A DNA stretch of 64,000 nt. Source: Allobosea sp. CRIB-10 (GTDB lineage Bacteria; Pseudomonadota; Alphaproteobacteria; Rhizobiales; Beijerinckiaceae). Shown here in pieces: positions 37,863-45,432 of this stretch (position 1 is its first letter; every line of letters starts with the position of its first letter). Position numbers and translations under genes: made by a program. The notes beneath the pieces were generated by a model that worked only from the letters and a program-made list of their open reading frames with translations, made no database searches and was not told the DNA's origin. Location: contig NZ_FOKP01000001.1 of the NCBI RefSeq assembly GCF_900112185.1, forward strand, positions 1 to 64,000. Reading direction: 5' to 3'.

Positions 37863-38243
37863 TCAGGCGGCGGGTTCGCCGCCCGCCATCGGCGACGGCT
37901 CCCAGAGCTCGATCGGATTGCCCTCGGGATCGTGGATCCGGCAGAAGCGGCCGACCTCCGAATCCCAGTCCGGCCGGGTCTCGACGGCAATCCCGGCGGC
38001 GCGCAACGAAGCCATCATCGCGTCGAGGTCGTCGACGCGGAAATTGACCATCCACTGCTGCTCGGGCCGGCCGAAATATTCGGTCGTCGCGGCGAAGGGG
38101 CCGAAAATGGTCGGCCCGGCGTCCTGGCTCCAGACCGTCTTGTTCATGTCGGCGATGCCGAGATGCTGTTCGTACCAGGCCGAGAGGGCCTGCGGGTCGC
38201 GCCCGCGAAAGAACAAGCCGCCGATGCCGGTGACTCGCGCCAT
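37863..38243 (-). CDS. VOC family (glyoxalase/bleomycin-resistance fold) protein
   Basis: A 126-residue protein with the paired beta-alpha-beta3 VOC fold: VTGIGGLFFRGRDPQALSAW at the start, then VNFRVDDLDAMMASLRAAGI and FCRIHDPEGNPIELWEP at the end, where the Glu of IELWEP is a usual metal ligand. The reaction is not predictable. It starts 2 bases after the stop of the DUF2155 gene, so the two are co-transcribed. Confidence 0.85.
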   Translation of the reverse strand: MARVTGIGGLFFRGRDPQALSAWYEQHLGIADMNKTVWSQDAGPTIFGPFAATTEYFGRPEQQWMVNFRVDDLDAMMASLRAAGIAVETRPDWDSEVGRFCRIHDPEGNPIELWEPSPMAGGEPAA

Positions 38244-38245
38244 CG

Positions 38246-38851
38246 TCAGTTGCTGCCGGTCGGGTCGCGGCCTGGGACCGGATTGGTCGGGAAGAAGCGC
38301 TGCGACGGAGTCTGGCGCGGCTGCACCGGCACGCCCTGCGGCGGGGCGACATCGATGCGCTGGTTCGGCGGCGGCGTCTGCTGGGCCGGGCGGGCAGGGC
38401 GCCGCTGCTCGGGAGTGAGCGGTGGCGGCGCCGCCTCCGGCTCCTTCGGATCGACCACCAGCTCCGTGCCGCCTTTGCAGTCGGTCAGCCAGACATCATA
38501 GATCGCGTGCTCGACACCGTGCAGACCGGGGCTGGACGCATACATCCAGCCCGTGAAGATGCGCCGGTACTCGTTGTTGAAGGTGACCTCGTCGACCTCG
38601 GTGAAGGAGGTCGTCTGCGGCGCCTCGGTCGGCGGGCGGGTCCAGCAGATGCGCGGGGTGATCTGCAGCGCGCCGAACTGCACGGTTTCGTCGATCGCCA
38701 CCTCGAAGGAGATGATCCGGCCGGTGATCTTGTCGAGCCCGGCGAAGACCGCGGTCGGATTGCGGATGCGGTCGGCCTTGGCGGGGACGGCCAGCGCGAG
38801 CGCTGCGCCTGAGATGGCGGCGAGGGCGAGGGCTCTGCGGAAGGAAGACAT
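38246..38851 (-). CDS. DUF2155 domain-containing exported protein
   Basis: A 201-residue protein: signal peptide (about 1-26, ending PAKA-DR), a DUF2155 domain (about 30-135: NPTAVFAGLDKITGRIISFE, then GALQITPRICWTRPPTEAPQ and FTGWMYASSPGLHGVEHAIY) and a Pro/Gln-rich disordered tail (about 140-201). DUF2155 is restricted mainly to Alphaproteobacteria and sits in the envelope; the function is unknown. Conserved cysteines lie in RICW and TDCKGG. It is the first gene of a pair with the VOC gene. Confidence 0.85.
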   Translation of the reverse strand: MSSFRRALALAAISGAALALAVPAKADRIRNPTAVFAGLDKITGRIISFEVAIDETVQFGALQITPRICWTRPPTEAPQTTSFTEVDEVTFNNEYRRIFTGWMYASSPGLHGVEHAIYDVWLTDCKGGTELVVDPKEPEAAPPPLTPEQRRPARPAQQTPPPNQRIDVAPPQGVPVQPRQTPSQRFFPTNPVPGRDPTGSN

Positions 38852-39024
38852 GCTGGCTTGGCGAATCTCTTTCAGCGCGGCCGCGCGCGACGGGGCGCAG
38901 TAGCACGCTAATCGCAGCGGAAAAAGGGCGGAACGCGGCATGCGCCGGGATCGGCACCGTCAGAGGCGGCGAATGTATTGCATCCCCGCCATAGCTGTCA
39001 TGCTCGCAACGGGGTATCATGCAG

Positions 39025-39067
39025 TTGCAATCCATTTGCAAATTCGTATCCTGCCACTGCCTTGCAA
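39025..39067 (+). promoter_or_regulatory. TTGCAA-motif cluster upstream of mntH
   Basis: TTGCAA occurs at 39025-39030, 39036-39041 and 39062-39067; the first two are 11 bases apart, one helical turn. TGCAA-rich boxes are typical of the manganese-responsive Mur sites before rhizobial Mn-uptake genes. Mn regulation is inferred. The rest of 38852-39086 shows no gene. Confidence 0.35.
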
Positions 39068-39086
39068 GTGCAGAATCGGGGTCTCC

Positions 39087-40433
39087 ATGGAAGCGCGGGT
39101 CGACGGAACGCCCCCCGGCTGGCATACCGAGCGCGGCGATGCCTCGCTCGCCGATGTCCACCGGTCGATCGCGGTGCGCAGCTCCGGGCCAGGCTGGCGC
39201 CGCGCGGCGGCCTTTGTCGGACCGGGCTATCTCGTCGCCGTCGGCTATATGGATCCCGGCAATTGGGCGACCTCGATCGCCGGCGGCTCCAAGTTCGGAT
39301 ACACGCTGCTCGTCGTCGCGCTGGTCTCCAACATCATGGCGATCGTGCTGCAGTCGCTCTGCGCGCGGCTCGCGATCGCCTCCGGGCGCGACCTCGCCCA
39401 GGCCTGCCGCGACGCCTTCCCGAAGCCTGTCGCCTATGTGCTCTGGGTCCTAGCCGAGACCGCGATCATCGCCACCGACATCGCGGAAGTGATCGGGACC
39501 GCGATCGGCCTCAACCTGATCTTCGGCATCCCGCTCGAGCTCGGCGTCATCATCACGGCGCTCGACGTCTTCCTGATCCTCTATCTGCAGCGGCTCGGCT
39601 TCCGTTGGGTCGAGGCGCTGATCATCACTCTGCTCGGCGTGATCGCGGTCTGCTTTGCGATCCAGATCGCGCTCGCCAATCCGAACTGGGGGCAGGTGAT
39701 CCGCGGCTTCGCGCCGACCACCGAGATCGTCACCAATCCGGAGATGCTCTATCTGGCGCTCGGCATTCTCGGCGCGACGGTGATGCCGCATAACCTCTAC
39801 CTGCACTCAGGCATCGTGCAGACGCGCGCCTATGGCGAAACTCTGCCGGAGAAGCGCCAGGCGCTGAAATTCGCCACGATCGACTCGACGGTCGCGCTGA
39901 TGTTCGCGCTCCTGATCAACGCCTCGATCCTGATCCTGGCGGCGGCGACTTTCTACAAGACCGGCCAGACCGAGGTCGCCGAACTCGGCGACGCGCACAA
40001 GCTGCTCGGCCCGCTGCTGGGCGTGGCGATCGCGCCGACCCTGTTCGGCATCGCGCTGCTCTGCTGCGGCATCAACTCGACGGTGACCGCGACGCTCGCC
40101 GGCCAGATCGTGATGGAGGGCTTCCTCAAGATCAAACTGGCGCCCTGGCTGCGCCGGCTGATCACGCGGGGCATCGCGATCATCCCGGCCGCGGCGGTGA
40201 CGATCTGGTACGGCGATGCGGGAACAGCGCGGCTACTGATCCTGACCCAGGTCGTGCTCTCGCTGCAGCTCTCCTTCGCCGTCTTCCCGCTGGTGATGTT
40301 CACCGCCGACAAGGCCAAGATGGGCGAGCTCGTCGCGCCGCGCTGGCTCATCGCCTTCGCCTATCTGATCGCGGTGGTGATCGCGGCGCTGAACGTCAAT
40401 CTGCTGGTCGATTTCGTCGGCGGGGCAGGCTGA
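39087..40433 (+). CDS. mntH: Nramp family Mn(II)/divalent metal transporter
   Basis: A 448-residue inner-membrane protein with 11 helices. The metal-binding helix 1 motif is [10 protein letters not shown] (D and N ligands, about residues 54-63), the helix 6 motif is [14 protein letters not shown] (M and H, about 231-244), and [20 protein letters not shown] follows helix 2-3. It imports Mn2+ (and Fe2+) with protons. ATG 39087 is preceded by CGGGG; a frame extends upstream but without conserved content. It is divergent from the DUF2155 gene. Confidence 0.95.
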   Translation: MEARVDGTPPGWHTERGDASLADVHRSIAVRSSGPGWRRAAAFVGPGYLVAVGYMDPGNWATSIAGGSKFGYTLLVVALVSNIMAIVLQSLCARLAIASGRDLAQACRDAFPKPVAYVLWVLAETAIIATDIAEVIGTAIGLNLIFGIPLELGVIITALDVFLILYLQRLGFRWVEALIITLLGVIAVCFAIQIALANPNWGQVIRGFAPTTEIVTNPEMLYLALGILGATVMPHNLYLHSGIVQTRAYGETLPEKRQALKFATIDSTVALMFALLINASILILAAATFYKTGQTEVAELGDAHKLLGPLLGVAIAPTLFGIALLCCGINSTVTATLAGQIVMEGFLKIKLAPWLRRLITRGIAIIPAAAVTIWYGDAGTARLLILTQVVLSLQLSFAVFPLVMFTADKAKMGELVAPRWLIAFAYLIAVVIAALNVNLLVDFVGGAG

Positions 40434-40471
40434 GAAATGGGGGCGCGGCCTTTCCGGCTGCGCCGCTCCAG

Positions 40472-40566
40472 AGCATTTTCGAGCGAAGTAGACACCGGTT
40501 CGCGTGAAGAAAATGCGATAAAACAACGACCTAGAACATTTCCGCGATTCGAAGAATTGCGGAAAT
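40472..40566. repeat. Two dispersed palindromes downstream of mntH
   Basis: Unit 1: GCATTTTC (40472-40479) with GAAAATGC (40509-40516) around an ACACCGGTTCGCG core. Unit 2: CATTTCCGCGATTC (40537-40550) with GAATTGCGGAAATG (40554-40567), one mismatch. They lie between convergent mntH and the CGNR regulator gene and may end both transcripts. Confidence 0.7.
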
Positions 40567-40569
40567 GCG

Positions 40570-41154
40570 CTAGCGTGCCGCGCGCCTGGCGCGGAAGCGG
40601 GCGACCTTGTCGCGGTTGCCGCAGAGGCTCATCGTGCACCAGCGCCGGGTGTTGTTGCGCCCGCGATCATAGAAGACGAGCGTGCAATGATCGGCGGCGC
40701 AGCGCTTCAGCCGCGCCGGCTCGGCCTCGCAGACGAAACGGGCGAGATCGAGCGCGATCTGTGCGGCCGGGCCGGCGGGCTCGAACGCGAATCCGAGCGT
40801 GGGTCCATTGTCCCCGCGCTGCAGGACATGGTGGCCGTTGAGGCCAGCCAGCCGGCGGTTGACTGACGCCAGAATGGCATCGGACAGCGGCTGACCTGCC
40901 TCGAGCCGCTCAAAGACCGGCCGCAATTCCGCGCGCAGGGTGCGCAGCTCGGCCATTGCCTCGTCTGCATCTCCGGCAGCATCGCCGAGGCGGGCTGCTC
41001 TCAGCCAGGCCAATGCCCGCTCGGGACCATCGATCAGCTCCTGGGGGCCGGTTTCGCCGATTGGCGTGGTGTTGAGCAGATCCAGCCACGTGGCTCCTCC
41101 CACGAACGGAAAGCCGTCGCGGAATTCGCTGGAAGCCTGTGTCACGGACGCCAT
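40570..41154 (-). CDS. ABATE-domain / CGNR zinc-finger regulator
   Basis: A 194-residue protein: the ABATE-like N-terminal domain (FPFVGGATWLDLLNTTPIGE, about 15-34, to about 135) and a C-terminal CGNR zinc finger (about 150-190) with CAADHCTLVFYDRGRNNTRR and WCTMSLCGNRDKVARFRARR. These are predicted DNA-binding stress regulators whose ABATE domain is thought to bind a ligand. It is divergent from an alpha/beta-hydrolase gene; palindromes in the shared promoter suggest it controls that gene and itself. Confidence 0.88.
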   Translation of the reverse strand: MASVTQASSEFRDGFPFVGGATWLDLLNTTPIGETGPQELIDGPERALAWLRAARLGDAAGDADEAMAELRTLRAELRPVFERLEAGQPLSDAILASVNRRLAGLNGHHVLQRGDNGPTLGFAFEPAGPAAQIALDLARFVCEAEPARLKRCAADHCTLVFYDRGRNNTRRWCTMSLCGNRDKVARFRARRAAR

Positions 41155-41181
41155 TTCGGACCTCGGAGCGGCATGTCGGTC

Positions 41182-41254
41182 TGTAACCGCTTACTTATCG
41201 ATTGACAGGTGTCAAATCAAGTGACACCTTTGAATTACATAAACAGAGGTTACA
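41182..41254. promoter_or_regulatory. Nested inverted repeats in the CGNR/hydrolase divergent promoter
   Basis: Inner repeat AGGTGTCA (41207-41214) and TGACACCT (41222-41229), perfect 8-bp arms, 7-base spacer. Outer repeat TGTAACC (41182-41188) and GGTTACA (41248-41254), perfect 7-bp arms. Both are centred on about 41218, so they form one large symmetric element, a probable operator for the CGNR regulator. Confidence 0.55.
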
Positions 41255-41319
41255 TCGCTCGCGATGATCCATTCCCCAGCCGCCTCGTCGCCATCACCCT
41301 CGCCACAGGAGTTCTCGCC

Positions 41320-42213
41320 ATGACGTCCGTTACCGCAGCCGAGCCCGTTCCGACCCATTTCCGCACCGCCAAGATTGCCGGCACAGAGATCTTCTATCGC
41401 GAGGCCGGTCGGCAGGACGCGCCGACGCTCCTGCTGCTGCACGGTTTCCCGTCCTCCTCGCACATGTTCCGCGACCTCATTCCGCGCCTTTCCGGGCAGT
41501 ACCGGGTGATCGCGCCGGATTACCCCGGTTTCGGCCATAGCGGCGCGCCGTCGCCGGCCGAGTTCGATTATCGCTTCGACCGTCTCGCCGATGTGGTGGA
41601 AGAGCTCGTCGATCGGCTCGGGCTGAAGAGCTATGTGCTCTATCTGCAGGACTATGGTGGGCCGGTCGGCTTCCGCCTGGCGCTGCGCCGGCCGGAGCGC
41701 GTGCGCGGGCTGATCGTGCAGAACGCCGTCGCCAATGCCGAGGGCTGGAATCCCGAGATCACCGCGTCGATGGGGCCGTTCTGGCGCGAACGCAACGCCG
41801 AGACCGAGAAGCCCTTCACCGATCTGCTGAAGCCGGAGACGACGCGCTTCCAGTACACCCATGGCGCTGCGCGGGCCGAGCGGCTCTCGCCGGATGCCTG
41901 GACGATGGATCAGGCCGGGCTGGACCGGCCGGGCAATCGCGAGATCCAGCTGCGGCTGCTGCACGACTACCAGAGCAATTTCGCCGTCTACCCGGCCTGG
42001 CAGCGCTATCTCGCGGAGCGCCAGCCGCCGATGCTGATCGTCTGGGGCAAGAGCGATCCGTTCTTCACGCTCAAGGGCGTCGACTATCTGAAGCAGCAGG
42101 TTCCCGGCGCCGAGGTGCACTTGTTCGACGCCGGCCATTTCGCACTGGAGACGCATGCCGGCGAGATCGCCGAGCACATCCGGGCGTTCATGGCACGGTT
42201 GCCTGCACGGTAG
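41320..42213 (+). CDS. Alpha/beta-hydrolase of the haloalkane dehalogenase/epoxide hydrolase group
   Basis: A 297-residue hydrolase. The oxyanion motif is LLLLHGFPSSSHMFRD (about 43-58). The nucleophile elbow is LQDYGGPVGF with Asp rather than Ser, as in haloalkane dehalogenases and epoxide hydrolases, and the catalytic His is in LFDAGHFALETHAGE. TLLLLHGFPSSSHMF with SPAEFDYRFDRLADVV strongly resembles the soluble group annotated as DhaA-like. ATG 41320 has AGGAG eight bases upstream; a longer frame from 41209 would cross the operator. Probably controlled by the divergent CGNR protein. Substrate unknown. Confidence 0.85.
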   Translation: MTSVTAAEPVPTHFRTAKIAGTEIFYREAGRQDAPTLLLLHGFPSSSHMFRDLIPRLSGQYRVIAPDYPGFGHSGAPSPAEFDYRFDRLADVVEELVDRLGLKSYVLYLQDYGGPVGFRLALRRPERVRGLIVQNAVANAEGWNPEITASMGPFWRERNAETEKPFTDLLKPETTRFQYTHGAARAERLSPDAWTMDQAGLDRPGNREIQLRLLHDYQSNFAVYPAWQRYLAERQPPMLIVWGKSDPFFTLKGVDYLKQQVPGAEVHLFDAGHFALETHAGEIAEHIRAFMARLPAR

Positions 42214-43423
42214 CCCGGGTGCTGGGCTCCGGCATCAGCAGGAGCAGCAGCGCCAATGCGATGCCGGCAGCGATGCCGAGCGTGATGAAGGCTGGGCCGT
42301 AGCCGTAGCCGACGACGATCGCCCCGGCGACAGAGGTGCTTAACGCAGCGCCGATGCCCTGCGCGGTCGCGATCGCGCCCTGAGCGACGTTGAAATGGCC
42401 GGTGCCGGCGGTGAGATCGGCGACGATCAGCGGAAAGAGCGCGCCGAAGATGCCGGCGCCGACGCCATCCAGCAGTTGCACGCCGATCAGCCAGGGCGCG
42501 GCGTCAGAGAGCGGATAGAGCAGGCCGCGCAGGCACAGGACCGCCAGCGCGGCCGCGAAGATCGGCTTGCGGCCCCAGCGATCGGCCTTGGCGCCCACGA
42601 CCAGGGCGACCGGGACCATTACCAGCTGGGCGGCCACGATGCAGGCCGACATCCAGGTGGTGGCGAGCTCCCGATTGGCCAGCGCCAGCTTCTGGCCGAC
42701 GAGCGGCAGCATCGCGGCATTGGCGAAATGGAAGAGCGTCGTCGACGCGGCGAAGACCAGCAGAGGCGGGCTGGCGAGAAGCACGCTGAAGCCCGACGGG
42801 TGCGCCTCGCCTGAGCCGGTGGACGCACTGTCGAGGCCGCGCGCGACGTCGTGGTCGATCGCGGCGGCGGGCACGCTCAGCGTGGCGACGATGCTGGCAG
42901 CGGCCATCGCCGCCATCAGCCAGAAGACGGCGACGGGACCGAGCCAGTAGGCGAGGGCCCCGGCGAGCAGTGCGGCGACAGCGTTGCCGGCATGGTTGAA
43001 GGCCTCGTTGCGGCCGATGCGCGCCGCGAAGGCCTTCGGCCCGACGATGCCGAGCGTGATCGCGGCGATCGCCGGAGGGAACACCGCGCCGGCGACCCCC
43101 TAGATCGCCTGCAGGATCGTCACCGGCACCAGGCCGGGAAAGAGCGGGATGGCGAGCGAGGCGGCCGTGATCGCGACCGCCGCTGCGACGAGGACGGCGC
43201 GCTTCGCCCGCACAGTATCGATCAGCGCGCCGGCGGGTGTCTGCGCGACGATGCCGGCAATTCCCGCCGCCGAGAGCGTGAACCCGATCGAGGCTTCATC
43301 CCAGTGCTGGACCGTCAGCAGGTAGATCGCGAGATAGGGGCCAAGGCCGTCGCGGACGTCCGCGAGGAAGAAGTTCAACGCGTCGAGCGGCCGACGAGCC
43401 GAAGCGGTGCGATCAGGGCCCAT
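42188..43423 (-). pseudogene. MFS transporter interrupted by an in-frame TAG
   Basis: The frame encodes a 12-helix major facilitator protein from ATG 43423 (MGPDRTASARRPLDALNFFL) to TGA at 42188, but a TAG at 43102-43100 interrupts it between ...FPGLVPVTILQAI and GVAGAVFPPAIAAITLGIVG. Both halves are in the same frame and join into normal MFS sequence, so one base change (for example CAG to TAG) explains the break. The helix cut is about the fourth. The gene is either a recent nonsense mutation or a sequencing error. Its 3' end overlaps the hydrolase gene by 26 bases, convergent. Confidence 0.8.
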
Positions 43424-43493
43424 GTCGATCTCTCGGTCGGAACGGCGCGGATCAACGGCCGAGAGCAAGCGTGGTTCCCTTACGTCCGGGCAC

Positions 43494-43525
43494 AAAAAAG
43501 CCGGCGATGCGTGGCACCGCCGACT
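43494..43525 (-). terminator. Rho-independent terminator after the NDUFA12 gene
   Basis: Minus strand: AGTCGGCG (43525-43518) pairs with CGCCGGCT (43506-43499; one G-U) over an 11-base loop, followed by a run of T at 43499-43494. It lies 22 bases after the stop of the NDUFA12-like gene. Confidence 0.65.
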
Positions 43526-43547
43526 GATCTCGATTCCTGGTCGTTCG

Positions 43548-43958
43548 TCAGCGGCCCGGGGTCCAGGCCTGGTAGTCGCCGGTCGCGGCCGGGGTCTTGT
43601 TCTCGCCCAGCGTCGAACCCGGCGGGCGATAGGCCAGGGCCGTGCCGGTATGGTTCGGCTGGTGCGGCTTCTGCCATTCGCGCGGGATATACTTTTCCTC
43701 GGACGGGGCGACGTCGACCGTGTGGTGCAGCCAGCCGTTCCAGCCGGGCGGGATCGTAGAGGCCTCGATCGGGCCGTTATAGATCACCCAGCGGCGCTGG
43801 ACGCCGAGCGCCTTGTCCTTCACGCCGCCCTTGGTGCGGTAATAGACATTGCCGAACTCGTCCTCGCCGACCTTCTCGCCGAAGCGCCAGGTGTGGAAGC
43901 GGGTGCCGATGGTCTGGCCGTTCCACCAGGTGAAGAGCTGGAGCAGGGTCTTGGTCAT
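43548..43958 (-). CDS. NADH:ubiquinone oxidoreductase accessory subunit, NDUFA12 family
   Basis: A 136-residue protein of the NDUFA12/B17.2 family, which in bacteria occurs in Alphaproteobacteria and belongs to respiratory complex I. Signature blocks are GTRFHTWRFGEKVGEDEFGN and VYYRTKGGV, then RRWVIYNGPIEASTIPPGWN and GWLHHTVD with the PSEEKYIPREWQKPHQPNHT tail. No signal peptide; it sits on the cytoplasmic face of complex I. Single gene; the nuo operon is not in the window. Terminated by the hairpin at 43494. Confidence 0.95.
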   Translation of the reverse strand: MTKTLLQLFTWWNGQTIGTRFHTWRFGEKVGEDEFGNVYYRTKGGVKDKALGVQRRWVIYNGPIEASTIPPGWNGWLHHTVDVAPSEEKYIPREWQKPHQPNHTGTALAYRPPGSTLGENKTPAATGDYQAWTPGR

Positions 43959-44030
43959 CGCTTCGCGTCCGCGCAGGTCGGTACCGTCGCGCGACTTATG
44001 AAGATGCGGGCGTGCGATGTCCAGTGCGGC

Positions 44031-44729
44031 TCAGCGCAGCAGCGAGCGCGCGGTCGGAATGAGGCGGGCGATGTCCGGGGCGCGCCCGGTTCCCACGGCA
44101 ATCTCGCGCAAGGCTGCTTCGAGCGCTGGTATCGCCTGCGGGACGGCCGGCCGGATGAGCGTGACCACGACACATTCACCCTCGCGCACGGGCAGGCGCG
44201 CGAAGCCGTTCTCGCTGCGATCGCTGATCAGGCTGGCGACTATGTTGCCGCCGGTGGCCCGTAGGGCGTCGGCGATCACGTCAGCGGCGAGCGAGGCTTT
44301 GTCGTCGGCCGTGTCCGGCGCGAGATGGTGGATGGCGACCAGATAGGGATGACCATCTTCCAGATCGGCAGTTCCTGGCGGCAGCCGTTCGCGCCCACTG
44401 GTAGCGAAGCCGGAGCCCAGCGCCGCCGCCGGCTTCAGCATCAGCACGTCGTGCCATTCCAGCATGGTCTCGTTGGCGGCAGGGCCGTGCTCAGCCCAGA
44501 CCGGGCCGCCATAGAAGGCGGGGAGGGCGCGGGTCCGCGCCGTCTGATCGGCAAAGCCGCGGAACCAGACGAACTGGTCGGGCGCCGCGGGATCGCGGAA
44601 CTGGCAAAGCACGCTCATCCCGACCGCCTCCTGCGTCTCGACCAAATGGGTATCGAAGACCGCGATCAGGGCCTCGCGCGCGCCAGGCCTCAGGGTGTAA
44701 CGGCGCAACTCGAAGACGGTGTCGGTCAT
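44031..44729 (-). CDS. NIPSNAP family protein
   Basis: A 232-residue protein with two ferredoxin-like alpha/beta halves. The first half FELRRYTLRPGAREALIAVF followed by DTHLVETQEAVGMSVLCQFR and FVWFRGFADQTAR is a standard NIPSNAP domain. The second half is a divergent repeat. The function of NIPSNAP proteins in bacteria is unknown. It lies upstream of the NDUFA12 gene on the same strand, separated by 72 bases. Confidence 0.8.
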   Translation of the reverse strand: MTDTVFELRRYTLRPGAREALIAVFDTHLVETQEAVGMSVLCQFRDPAAPDQFVWFRGFADQTARTRALPAFYGGPVWAEHGPAANETMLEWHDVLMLKPAAALGSGFATSGRERLPPGTADLEDGHPYLVAIHHLAPDTADDKASLAADVIADALRATGGNIVASLISDRSENGFARLPVREGECVVVTLIRPAVPQAIPALEAALREIAVGTGRAPDIARLIPTARSLLR

Positions 44730-45432
44730 GGCGGTTCTCCGGCGGCCTTCGCAGCTAGGCGGGGAGCCCGCCCGGATACGTCAGCAGTGTCATCCGATCT
44801 CCGCCACGATTCGGACATGATTCGAGATGGCGGGAATCGGCCCATGGATCGCGCCAAGCGACCAAGCATCGCGCGGATTCAAGCACTTGTGGCTGCCGCT
44901 GCAGAGCGCGCTTCCGCTGGTAGCATTCGCCGACCACGGGTGACGCTTCGTTAACTATGGTCCGGTGGATTTTAGTGGTTTCACACCGGCAAGGATCGTT
45001 GCAAGCTCGCAACGGCGTGACGATTCCGCATGTGATTCCTTGGGCTTAGCGGGTGCCTTGAAACTTATCCCCGCGATCCACATCTTCCTACAAGATGTCG
45101 TATCCACACCTATCGCCTCGCACTAATCCTTGACGGCGCGACCCAATCGGGACTAAATTTTGACGGTCGCGTGACGGTTGGCGGAGACGCCTTTTTCGAC
45201 CCGCGAAACGAGTTCCCAGATGGGTCGGATGATCACCGCGGCGCGCCAGAGACGGCGACGGCGAACGGCGACGTGCGTCTCCGGCTGGTCGCATCAGGAG
45301 ACCGATGGCGGGGTCACACCGTCGCGGGATCCAGGGGCAGCAAACCGAGTTGGTCTGACATCAGGAGCCGGTGAGCAACCGGCCGCGCGGGGCGCCAGGA
45401 TGCGTCCGCGGCAAGCATTGGGGACGAAGCTT
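44730..45432. other. Long divergent intergenic region before nrdJ
   Basis: About 700 bases between NIPSNAP and nrdJ with no credible gene; open frames here have Arg/Ser/Gly-rich translations and no domain. It contains an AT-richer segment at about 44930-45170 with the elements listed separately at 45065-45108. GC-rich sequence follows up to the nrdJ start, including a stretch (45294-45304) that only partly resembles a B12 box. Confidence 0.45.
45065..45108 (+). promoter_or_regulatory. Inverted repeat and DnaA-box-like sites upstream of nrdJ
   Basis: ACATCTT (45080-45086) and AAGATGT (45092-45098) are perfect arms around CCTAC. Around them lie TTATCCCCG (45065-45073), GATCCACAT (45075-45083) and GTATCCACA (45100-45108), each one to three mismatches from TTATCCACA. 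DnaA boxes regulate ribonucleotide reductase in E. coli; here the link is only suggested by sequence. Confidence 0.3.

Noticed and set aside
45294..45308. TCAGGAGACC-like sequence resembling the B12 box of cobalamin riboswitches upstream of nrdJ
   Set aside because: The other conserved riboswitch elements (the CCACTG-type and GGGAA-type segments in order) are not visible, and a B12-off switch before a B12-dependent enzyme would make little sense. Decisive test: covariance search with the Rfam cobalamin model.
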